Assembly: GCA_015179045.1 (NCBI GenBank)
Contig: WHUZ01000101.1
Span: forward strand, 146,198 to 210,197
From: Kalaharituber pfeilii
Taxonomy: Eukaryota; Ascomycota; Pezizomycetes; Pezizales; Pezizaceae
DNA length: 64,000 nt
Direction of reading: 5' to 3'
Shown here: positions 1 through 9,399 of the stretch, in pieces
Numbering within the stretch: the first letter of the stretch is position 1
Layout: every line of letters begins with the position of its first letter
The notes under the pieces: model-generated
Seen by the model: the letters and a program-made list of their open reading frames with translations, nothing else
What the model was told of the DNA's origin: nothing
The model's database searches: none
Program-made: the position numbers and the translations under genes

Positions 1-765
1 TGCAGTGTGGACAATAACACGCGCTTTGTCCCCGGCGAAGAGGATGAGCATTTTCGTGTGGTGTGTGCCGAAGGGCTCTGGCATCCACGCTCCTATCAGG
101 CGGATGTTGTCTGGGTAAGGGAGGGTTTGGCGATCGGCGTCTAAAGCTGCACGGCGGGGGTCACTACTACCATAGCCATGGACGATGTTGATGCTGAGGG
201 TCGGAAGGGTGGATTGGGGAATGTGGGAGATAAGGAAGGAAAGTGTATGCATATAGTTGAAGCTCCATAGGCTTGTGAGGGGTGTGTCCGATGATGGAGG
301 AGACAAGAGAGAACGAAGAGTGACCGTGCCGTTCGTAGGGAGAGCAGCAATGTCGGTAAGCCGAAAGGGGAGATGATTGTTGGGTGAGGTTGCCACTTGA
401 GTGGATGGCTCCGGTGGTGGTGGAGAGGGTGAAACTGTGAGATCGACAAAGGCGGTGGAAGGAGTCGGCTGTATGGGTGTATCGGCACCGGAGGGCGTTG
501 CACTCGCATCCCCTCCACGACGCATCGGAGGAGGAGATATCTCGCGTTCGAGTGAGACGAGCTTACGTTTTCGGCGATTGGCAGTTTGCCGGAGGAAATC
601 TTGTATAGTGTTCTCGTTCCCAGCTTGCATAGCCTTCTTCCCACTGGCGCCGGTGCTCAGTCCTGCTGTTCCCTCCACCTCCCGTTCGCCAACCTGGGGT
701 ATATCCTCCGCATTCTGCCGCTTTTGCCGCTTGACAGATGGGGGTGAAGTGTCACTGTCGCCCAT
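1..765 (-). CDS. TDP1: Tyrosyl-DNA phosphodiesterase 1 (5' part, cut by window start)
   Basis: The minus strand is open without a stop from an ATG at 765 to base 1, giving the first 255 residues. Residues 1-130 are disordered and basic/proline-rich, with a cluster of lysines and arginines after residue 60 that could be a nuclear signal. From about residue 140 the TDP1 fold is recognisable: the block SLWSFNYMHTLSFL, a Tyr-Gly-rich strand, the run LPYPDNIRLIGAWMPEPFG, then HHTKMLILF with the first catalytic His236-x-Lys238 pair of this phospholipase D-type family. Known TDP1 enzymes hydrolyse the phosphotyrosyl bond that links stalled topoisomerase I to a DNA 3' end, in nucleus and mitochondria. 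The second HKN motif lies outside the window. No intron is needed in the visible part. The gene points out of the window, so its length and integrity cannot be judged. Confidence 0.88.
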   Translation of the reverse strand, partial: MGDSDTSPPSVKRQKRQNAEDIPQVGEREVEGTAGLSTGASGKKAMQAGNENTIQDFLRQTANRRKRKLVSLEREISPPPMRRGGDASATPSGADTPIQPTPSTAFVDLTVSPSPPPPEPSTQVATSPNNHLPFRLTDIAALPTNGTVTLRSLLSPPSSDTPLTSLWSFNYMHTLSFLISHIPQSTLPTLSINIVHGYGSSDPRRAALDADRQTLPYPDNIRLIGAWMPEPFGTHHTKMLILFAGDKARVIVHTA

Positions 766-1434
766 GTGTCTTGCGGATGAGAGGTGAAGATGATGGGATT
801 TCAGGAACGAAGGGAGCTCCAGTTTGGGACGATCCCCCCGTTGACTCTCACCGTCTTGGCACGGAACCTGGATGGATCATGCATCTATGCGATGCCAAGA
901 AGTATGCTCTTCTTGGTTTCCCTTATGCAGTCTGGAGACTAACCAAATCCAGTAGTCTCTGCTAGATCTGAATGACCGCACTCTCCGTTCTCTGTGTCAG
1001 TTGCAGACTCCACCTCCAGCGCCTACGATTTAATTTATTTTAATTAGATGAAAAGGGGAGGGTTCTGTATTCATTTTGGAATTCTACTTTCTTTCTACAG
1101 TTTCGTTCAAAGCTTTTCCCGTGAACTTCCCCCTCATAGGCCCAAATTAAAAGTCCCAATCTACACTTACTTTTCAACAAAAATGGTCGATGTCACAAAG
1201 ATCGCCTGCAGGAGGGAAATGTCAGATCAGGTCCATCACTCGTTCGTGAGTTAGTGGCAAGCCGGTACAACGGAAAGATCTAGGGAAACCTGAGACGCAT
1301 ATCCTATCAGTATTTATTTAGATGAGTAAAAGGAGCAGGACTTGAACTGTCTTAGTGTAGCAAGGGACAAAGATAGAGGCGGCGCTTTCTGCTCTCGAAC
1401 AACGTAATGGGTATAGGTTCTAAGATGTTGCTGT
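766..1434. other. Upstream region of TDP1, no other gene seen
   Basis: This stretch holds the TDP1 promoter and 5' leader on the minus strand. Short open frames here have no recognisable domains. The sequence becomes AT-rich toward the SINE tail near 1440. Confidence 0.4.
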
Positions 1435-1489
1435 AGTTAATGAATCAAGCAAAATAAAAAGTTAAATTTAAGAAAAATAAAAATAAAAT

Positions 1490-1691
1490 AAATTAAAACA
1501 GATTACTCTGGTTCCACTAGAATTTAATTATATAGAACCGGAGCATTGCAGTCCATCTCAGGGAGATGCTGGACAACCCTCTTCCCCAGCTCAACTCGAG
1601 AGTTAAACCAGGGCCCTGAATTCTATCCTTCTCCATGGCGCTTTTGGATACCTCCATCGCCGGAGACCACAGCTTTCCACTTCAGCCAAGG
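1490..1691 (-). repeat. tRNA-derived SINE-like element, copy 1
   Basis: Read on the minus strand this copy begins CCTTGGCTGAAGTGG and continues through a tRNA-like head to GGAAGAGGGTTGTCCAGCA and a TGAGATGGA block. It ends in an AT-rich tail containing AGTGGAACCAGAG. Related copies lie at 5398-5553, 22384-22460 and 40600-40712, and a tail-only piece at 27811-27845. The B-box region is degenerate here (GGTTTAACTCT). Confidence 0.6.
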
Positions 1692-1719
1692 CATAGTTCT
1701 TCCCGCAACGGGTGTTCCA

Positions 1720-1891
1720 AGGTCAATATCCTGTAAGATGTACTTACCCAACAGGTAACGTGCGCAACACGACCAAAATGTCTACGCTCAAAATCAGGCA
1801 CAGAGAATTATCCCCCAATTACCAAGGAAAAATATGGGGTGCTCTTCAAGGCGGTTTATCCGATAGACAAATTGCAAAAAAAATTATAATA

Positions 1892-1978
<87 letters not shown>

Positions 1979-2860
1979 CCTAGGTCAACTGTATGGTGCA
2001 CTCTCCTTGCGGACAGACTTAGAAGACCCCACCAGCGCTTCAAACCTGGGGGAGAAATTAGAAAAACAACCGAAGAAGAGGATAAAAGGCTGTTCAGGCC
2101 AGCTGTCTGAGAGGGGAAAAAAATTAGGAAATGGAAAGCAGCAAGGGGGATCGAACTCATAGACGATAATCTTTTAGCATGGGCAATTAGATATAGGCAT
2201 TGGAGACCAGAAATGTTGGCGAACAGTGTGATTTGAGGTGAAGAAGCTTCTGTTGAGATGACGGAAAAAAGCAGATCTGGGTCTTCAGATATCCAAGATA
2301 AGCTGTTTCGTAAGGGCCATATTGGGGAGATATAAATGATCCTAAGGTGTCACAGACGATGTGGGAATGCTTTATTGGCAGTACAAGGGTTCATAACGCC
2401 GTACCTGTACTTGGAGATGAAGAGGCACCGAGGGGGGTGACCACCAAGTTATATTAAGGTATTGGAGGAAGCTCTACCAGATTTCATCGAAGAATCGGGT
2501 AATGCTGAAGAGATTATCTTTACGTAAGATAGCTCACCTATTCATACTGCTCTAATAGTCAAACATTGGCTTGAGGAGAAAGATATCAAGGTGATGGAAT
2601 GGGCTGCCTAGTCACCTCACCTCAATCCCGTTGGGCAAAACTGGAAAGTATGATGCATTGATGGTCTTCCCGTCTTGAGCAAGTGCCTGGTGGCAATGCC
2701 AAAGCCAAAGATGCAGTAAAAGAATGCTTGGACTCATTTGCTGGTTGCACTTGGATCCGGAATAACTGCAAAGGTTGGCTGAAGGGGTGCCACGTGTGGG
2801 GCTATAATTAAGGCACAATGGTGGTACACGAAATATTAGAAATCCATGGTGTACTCATTA
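1720..2860 (+). pseudogene. Tc1/mariner-type transposase remnant
   Basis: The plus strand encodes a decayed Tc1-like transposase. The N-terminal helix-turn-helix is visible as RHRELSPNYQGKIWGALQGG then LSDRQIAKK. It is split from PRSTVWCTL by an AAT microsatellite. The catalytic core follows: a LLAWAIRYRHW segment with GEEASVE where the first catalytic Asp is expected, then DSSPIHTALIVKHWLEEKDI (family form: QDNAPIHTA), then SPHLNPVGQNW in place of SPDLNPIENLW. The end AIIKAQWWYTK matches the family ending. Several in-frame stops (about 2234, 2331, 2438, 2527, 2608, 2651) and altered acidic residues make it dead. No clear terminal inverted repeats were found. Confidence 0.78.
1885..1977. repeat. 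(AAT)n microsatellite inside the transposase remnant
   Basis: About 29 AAT units run without interruption between the DNA-binding helix codons and the PRSTV codons of the Tc1-like reading frame. The array keeps the frame open as poly-Asn. Confidence 0.95.
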
Positions 2861-4555
2861 GTCGTGTAGCTATCTCATGGTACCTTTATATGTTAATTGA
2901 AGGACTGGTGGTGGAGTTATTAATTTTTTTGCACAGTGGTTGCGTCGGCGGGTTGATGTGAAGGTGTCGTGATGGCACTTGAGTCGTTGGATTATTGATT
3001 TCTTTATGTCAGTATCGTGTTCCAGTAGAGTTTCCGGATAATGTCACTGGAGAATATCTAGGCAGAATATTTCGAGGAGGTCTGACGTAACAGGCAATCA
3101 TAAGACAGTTTGTACGGTGCGTAAGCGGGGTATAAATTTGTCGTTCGAGAAACATGACCATGCGTATACAGTGGTATACAGTAAGTAAACACCTCCAAAT
3201 GCTGGTAAACAGGGGCAGTCGGAGATTACACCCTCGTGAAAGTGATCACCACGTCACTTACACACAGAGTTATCCACTAATTATCACAAACTTGGTTACC
3301 ACAAACTAGTCATTGCTTCAATTATCTTATACTTCCGCTATATCAATCTTACCAGTCGCCCAGCAGATTTCCAGAACTTGATAATTCTTGATCTCTTACA
3401 TTCTTTCTTTACTAGAAAATGAGGAAGTTACTTGCATGTGTCCAAGAGGGATATGGCGTGAGCTAATGTTATCATACGTACAGAGAAGGGTACTAGTTGG
3501 TTCTCGACTTCGAACAATATTTCCTTTTGATTTCATCTCACATTCCAGAACTCTCTAACTATGGCTCATGGACTTCCCACCCTATATTTCGTCCACCACC
3601 ACTGATACTCTCACCACTTCCACCCTCTTCTCCCTCCTGTCCTTTTCTACTGCTTCCACTCATTTCGCATCTACTATTGCTGCATAGAGTGGCTTGCCAG
3701 GCTTGGTATAGGGTGTACTTTACGTTAACGACTTTTCTTCTAGGTTGTGATTTCAAACCAATACCCAGATCTTCATACCCATCGTGCAGAAGCCTACCCA
3801 TGGGTCCGGACGTAGATAGTGTAGATGTTTGCTTCCTTTACTTCTCGTTCTATGACTGTTTCATTTTCGGCTTTTTGTTGTTTTTGTATTTGTTCAATAA
3901 CTGCCTCATGCTCTTGCCATCGTCAAAGAGCTTGTTTTAAGTCTGTTTCTTGTTGTACCGTGCCAGACCCTTTTTGTCCTCGTCGATCATCAATCTCAAG
4001 TTGCTCCACCATTCGTGCTATCGCTTGCTGGGGGCCTTCCAGTTCTTTTCCACTTTTCTCTCATAAAAAAAGGTTGATCTTTTGCCAGAGATTCATTTTA
4101 TTCCCTGCAGTATGGTCACCTTGTTAACCCAAGCACAAGCGCATGAGGGTTAATCCTTCTTCCTCGGTGGACGTGTTCGACCACTCGAACTAGGGAGATT
4201 CGGAATTGCTGAAGCGGACTCAGCTTGCGGAGCCCCTTCTTCTAGTCTTTCTGAGCTTGGGGTACCTATTCAAGAGGTGTCGGATGCTGAAGGGGTTGCT
4301 CTTGGACGTCTTGGAGGCATAGTGACTGCGTTGGTAGAGGGTGAATAAAAGGCTATGGGGAAAATTGTACTGCTGGTGTGTATGACAACCAATCAAGTCA
4401 GAAATTTATAGAGCAATTTTTCATGTTCGGTGTTAATCCTATTCAAAGTTTGAAGGCAATCAGACTTGGTTACATAGTTGTAAGCATTGCTCAAACATGT
4501 GCAGTTTTCCCCGTAGTCACGAGATTTTTTCAAAGTTCATGTAAACAAAGCTCCG
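2861..4555. other. Intergenic, no gene recognised
   Basis: The region has only short unrelated open frames. The longest (3497-3940, plus) encodes 147 residues of low-complexity Pro/Ser/Leu sequence with hydrophobic runs. Its codon pattern and composition give no reason to call it a gene. Confidence 0.4.
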
Positions 4556-4559
4556 TACC

Positions 4560-4645
4560 GTTGTCACGGCAACGATGCGGCACTGTCTCTACAAGGAAAA
4601 CTATGGGGATGTTGACAATAATAAACACATTGTTGCTAAGGCAAC
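4560..4645. promoter_or_regulatory. Pair of RFX X-box-like palindromes
   Basis: Two 14-base near-palindromes, GTTGTCACGGCAAC (4560-4573) and GTTGCTAAGGCAAC (4632-4645), each differ by two bases from the symmetric X-box GTTGCCATGGCAAC bound by RFX-family factors. They lie 72 bases apart. No confident gene lies next to them, so a regulatory role is only a suggestion. Confidence 0.35.
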
Positions 4646-4649
4646 GTAT

Positions 4650-5390
4650 TTTTCTCCAAATCCTGAAAAAAGTTCGGGGTTTGTAAAACCTCTCTAGCTA
4701 AAACTGTAACAAGGTCAGGTCTGGTGTCTGCTGGATGCAGTGGGTACGTACCAGCAGTCTCGAACCAGATTACGAATGGATAAAAGCAAATAAACTCTAA
4801 TTCAACATCGCTGTCCCTCCTCAAACCGTTTTCTTTCACGTCACAAGATCACGTCAGCTTCATGCAATCAATCTCTCTGACGTCATCTACGACAAGTATT
4901 CCTAATTTCCTTACTATAAACCTACACTTGGGCTCTTACTGCCGTCATAACACATTCCCAACGAAGGTAGTTACCTGTTGAATTTAGGCTAAACTCAATG
5001 TCCTCACCTTCATCCCCCTTGTCCAGTACCTAATTTGACCACCGCATAAATCGTTGTAGAGCTGCTGTAAAAGGGTTTGGTGCAATAATTGGTCTTAGGT
5101 ATGTGTTTCGCCATGGGTATGGGGCATTTTGCACGCAGCAGCTGATGCTACTTAACTCTCGTATCGTATTGCTATAGTTCAAAAGAGTGAAGAGATAGAT
5201 GTCGTTAATGATAGAAATCTGCGCTCATAACTAGCAAGTACTGGGGAGGTTTCATTAGGTACAATTTATGGCAAGTGTTGTTGGTTACCACAACAGCATC
5301 GAGACACAACGTAATTGTCCGAGATCCACTGCAATACAACGTCTGTTGCATGAAAGCATATCGGTATGATAACAAATTGGGGATTATATA
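4650..5390. other. Intergenic, no gene recognised
   Basis: No open frame with recognisable content and no clear repeat structure was seen. Confidence 0.4.
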
Positions 5391-5397
5391 GCTCCCA

Positions 5398-5553
5398 TTA
5401 TTTATTCTAAATCAATAGACTCCATCTCAGGGAGAGATGGACAATTCTCTTGCCCTGCTCAGAATCGAACCAGCGCACTCAATTGTACACCTCTCCATCG
5501 CGCTTGTGGTTAGCTCAATCGCTGGAGGCCACAGAATTCCACTTCAGCCAAGG
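5398..5553 (-). repeat. tRNA-derived SINE-like element, copy 2 (best preserved)
   Basis: On the minus strand this copy carries a good RNA polymerase III B-box, GGTTCGATTC. About 45 bases upstream is an A-box-like stretch, TGAGCTAACCACAAG. The head CCTTGGCTGAAGTGGAATTC and the 3' block CCCTGAGATGGAGT match copy 1. Confidence 0.65.
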
Positions 5554-5596
5554 CGAAGGTCAGTTCAATTTGTAGTACTAGTATAACACCAACTCT

Positions 5597-6520
5597 ACGT
5601 ACCTTCTTGGGATTTGCCAACTCCTGCTGCTGCTTTATCAAAGACTACTCTCGTATTGTATCTCCTATGGTCAAACTAACTTGGAAAGATACTCCTTTTG
5701 TATGGGATACTACACGCAATAATGCATTTGAATACCTGAAAAGGACCTTTACTTCAAGGCATACGTGCACCCAACATCTGAACATGCTAAATATCCCATG
5801 CGCATGCTCAGCATGCGCGATGTGCCCAATATCCCCCTGCGTGCACTCACCAGCCGCGCCGTGGAAGACTGTAATTGGGAAAGGTATCTACTTGTTTCAA
5901 AAATTCCACTTTATATTACACTCCCAGTCCCGGCAACTGTGCAGTAACCGATGGTGTACCACTACTCCGTATTTATGCTATGTAGCCGGCAACGGGTGCA
6001 GAAATTCTGCTAATACCCAGGATATTGGCATTTGGTTGCAATTAAGGGCGTCGGTGATTGACACATACGCATTACGCTCACTGGACTGGAGCTCGAGGTC
6101 GATATTAGGGAACGGAGGGCCGTCAGTCGCAATTTGCGGGCTATAAAAGTAGTTAAATATTTGTGTTGTTAGGATTATATCTTGATAACAATCTTTGCCC
6201 TACACAAATCACACAGCATAGCACTTTGGAGGAAAACTCCCAGCGCATTACCTATCTTTGAGTAGCAATCATACAACTACTGGTTTCTCTTGATGTCGTC
6301 TATGTACCTGAGGCGGAAGGCTGGGAATCAAGAGAAGACATTTAATGTTGTGGTGTAGGTCCATCCACAAGTTTACTAGACAAGTCTCCTTTACATCTAA
6401 ATTGCTAAACAGAACAAAGCGATTAAATATGCTTAATAACTTCCAAATCATAGTACAATATGGCAGTCATGCCAATGAAATACTTAGATACATGGCTGAT
6501 TTTTTCTGTAGACTCTATAA
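5597..6520 (+). pseudogene. Ty3/gypsy retrotransposon pol fragments
   Basis: At 5597-5762 the plus strand encodes a reverse transcriptase/RNase H junction: FLGFANSCCCFIKDYSRIV, then VSPMVKLTWKDTPFVWD and an AFEYLKRTFTS helix. This is the usual gypsy pattern GFANFYRRFI...PLTKLTRK...FVW. A second piece at about 6390-6520, LNRTKRLNMLNNFQIIVQYG with SHANEI and ADFFCRL, resembles the RNase H end (LNRRQARW...FEIVYRPGSQN...ADALSR). The DNA between is unrelated, so the element is broken or interrupted. Confidence 0.65.
5800..5818. repeat. Short perfect palindrome
   Basis: GCGCATGCT, one spacer base and AGCATGCGC form a 9-bp perfect stem. It lies just downstream of the gypsy reverse transcriptase fragment. 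Confidence 0.8.
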
Positions 6521-6549
6521 TATAGAAGAACATATTTCCTTAATATAGG

Positions 6550-7560
6550 GCCAGTAAAGTGGCGAAGAAAACCAAAGCATCCACACTGAAGTTTGTATCC
6601 ACGAGGGATATGGGGAAGGCTATAGAATCATTACTCACAGAATAAAGAAAACAAAGAAACGAAAAATGCAAATGGAATTATTGAAGGAACTTCGCACCTG
6701 CACCACTCCGGGCGGTACACTGCAATCCTGTCCACTCGGTTATCCAAGCAGTTTCACGAACTAGTCCCGCTGTAACCGGAAGATCCGGATCCGCATCAAG
6801 GGTATTCCAAAATCGTACCGGTGCCTTCGTAGTTGTAATCTATTGCGATCTATACAGGTTACTGAAGCAGTGCTTTTTTGAGGCTGCAGATTGTTAAAGG
6901 GTTCCTGAGAATTTTTCCCCGTGGAATATTTTCCAAAATTCTGGACTCCCAAAAGTAGTATCCCATTGTTGCAACCCCGAGTGCCACCTGCTATACCAGA
7001 AACTAAGCACTACTGGGATATTAGTTGCAGCGACATTGCAGACGGTCTCCTAGGGGGCATATCAAAGGAGTCGGTGTCCTGAATGCAGTTCCCAATGTAC
7101 TAAGGAGGAGTCTGTAGGACTTTCCTACCGGAAGAGGGCAATAGTGCACCCGACGGGAGGGGTAGTGTATATATCGGGAACCTGAGTGATGGGCATGCCG
7201 GGAGGATAAGGACGAGCTAGGATTTGTGGATGTTGTTCCTGTTCTCCTATATATCTATCGTCAATACTGGTACAATGGACGAAATGCTTGGACACTGAGA
7301 TTCTCAATATAAAGTCTTCTATATGTGACTTTCCCTCTATTTTCTATCATGGGCAGCTCTTCCTCCAAAAGTTGCTGCTGTTCCTACATGTGGTTCGCTA
7401 TAGCCTTCTCCGTAATGTACAGGTCTGACGACCACACAGCATAAATACTTGGGACGCCTCATCTGATTATGCCTAGCAAGTTAGCTACTTCAACAGTTGC
7501 GATACCACGTATATGTATGACACCAATCACTTTTGGTTTCATTGGCCAGCTTCCGTAACC
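6550..7560. other. Intergenic, no gene recognised
   Basis: Only short open frames without recognisable domains were seen. Confidence 0.4.
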
Positions 7561-7565
7561 AGACT

Positions 7566-8070
7566 AAGCTTCCCCAGCATAGCCAGTTTTCTCCAGCATT
7601 ACCAACCCCCCCTACTCCATATATAAACCTTCCCCAACATAGTAGCGAGCCTTTCCCCCCTTCGTCAGCTACCTTTCTCCCACATCGCCAACTTCATTGG
7701 TAAAGCCAGCCTTTCCTGAAATAGTCAGCTTTTCCAATATTACCAGCTTCCTCTGCATCACCAGTTTTCTCGGATTCCCCGGGTGCCTATGGTCTTTTGG
7801 TAATCTCAGCGACTCAGCTTCTCAGGCCTCCGGGATGGGAAGCAACTTGAGTGACTCCGACGTTGCGAACCATGGACACGAAGTCCCTTGTAACACCCGT
7901 ACAGTCCTACCGTTCCTCTAGCGAAAAGCTAGAGCTAACTATGTCGGAGAAGCAGGGAAACCAAGCTATAATATGCTGATGCAGTGGAGAAAAGCTGACG
8001 ATGTGGAGGAAAGCTGGCGATGTGGCGGAAATGATGCCGATACCGAGAGAAGTTAGAAAGCTGGAAATAG
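7566..8070. repeat. Degenerate 18-19 bp minisatellite in two opposed blocks
   Basis: From 7566 to about 7775 units of the form CAGCTTCCCCAACATCACC recur on the plus strand with substitutions. From about 7945 to 8070 the same unit recurs inverted (for example GGAAAGCTGGCGATGTGG). The two blocks are separated by about 170 bases of unrelated sequence. Confidence 0.6.
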
Positions 8071-9290
8071 CATATACTATATACAACGAGGAGGGTGGAA
8101 AGCAGATGCTGGAAGTGTGATGAAGCTAGCGGTTTTAGCGATCTAGCCCATGATTGGAGTTGCAAAGGCATGGCCTCGCTCCTCCCGAGCAGTTAGATCT
8201 TGGCCAATTGCGCGCAGTGATTTTGTACCGTCCGGTTACTGTGGGAGATCTTCTCGTTGAACCTACTTCTCCACTGAGCTAAAGTTATACTTCTCTATGC
8301 CAGGTTTCTGCTGCTGCACCCATTTGCTAATGTACACGGGTCCCCGCCCAATCCCACTCCTTCTGTTTTTCGTAGTCTCCCTTTTGATCTCTCTTTCTCA
8401 TTTTCGTACTCCAACAGTACCTACTACCTTAATCATCCATAGCCACGCTAACGGAAATTTGGCACAACAAGGATTCGGCTGTATCATAAAGGAGCTGAGA
8501 CTCAGGTAGTGTCTAACGCTGGAGAAGCAGAATTATTCTTGGACTTCTTTATACATCACCGTGCCCAGGGCTTCACAGCAAAAAGCATACCGCAATCCCC
8601 AACAGGCCTCCTACACTATTAATCACTTCGCCCACTATTTCAACTACCGAAGAACCCCCTGGGTACGACACTAGGAGCATCCTGCCTTGTACTTTGTGGT
8701 TTTTGCGTGGCACGTGTGGTTTCACAGAGGATCGTTGTGTATGAAGTTGTATATAGAGGGGGTAGTAGCAAGGTTAGTAGGGGGGGTGCAGGAGTGAGTG
8801 TGATTGCATAAGAAGCCGTTGGATGGTCACAATTTGTACGGGAATGTTAATATACATACATATGTAGATTTTATTAGTACAATACGACTGGTACAATGAA
8901 CATTGAGATGGAGATGCGGGCGCGGGATTGAAGCGGACTGGATACATATGTATTTTAGTCCTTATGCTCATCAACAACGTACAGTATGCGGTCTTAAATC
9001 CCTATATATACATGAGCTGCAAGCAGATTGGTGCGAGTATGAGGTTGCTATTCCTACAATGAGTGTATCCGGAATCTTTCTTGATAGTTCATCATGTCGT
9101 ACATCCTTATACCTCCATCTCCGCTCACGTGCCATCAACATCCTGTGACCCCTTGACACATGACCATTTCACGTGACATGTGCCGTGCGATAATCAACAC
9201 CCGCACTCAACACAACCATGCAAACTCAAACTCACATTGCATATCAACTCAGTACATATCCCCGTGTAACATTAACAGAAGGTAAGGCAA
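8071..9290. other. Intergenic, no gene recognised
   Basis: Overlapping short open frames were examined on both strands and none shows a recognisable domain. Confidence 0.4.
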
Positions 9291-9399
9291 ACAGACAATT
9301 AGACATACATGTAAAAGATTCCCATAGCCTTGTTAAAACTCTCATGATGCCACAATAAAAGCCCGTGGGAAAAAAAATCGAGAGAGTGAGAGAGAGAGA

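Noticed and set aside
1846..2160. Poly-leucine open frame on the minus strand
   Set aside because: It is the antisense reading of the AAT array in the Tc1-like remnant.
2148..2170. B-box-like GAGTTCGATCCC on the minus strand, suggesting a tRNA or SINE
   Set aside because: The plus strand here reads as continuous transposase codons, so the match is coincidental.
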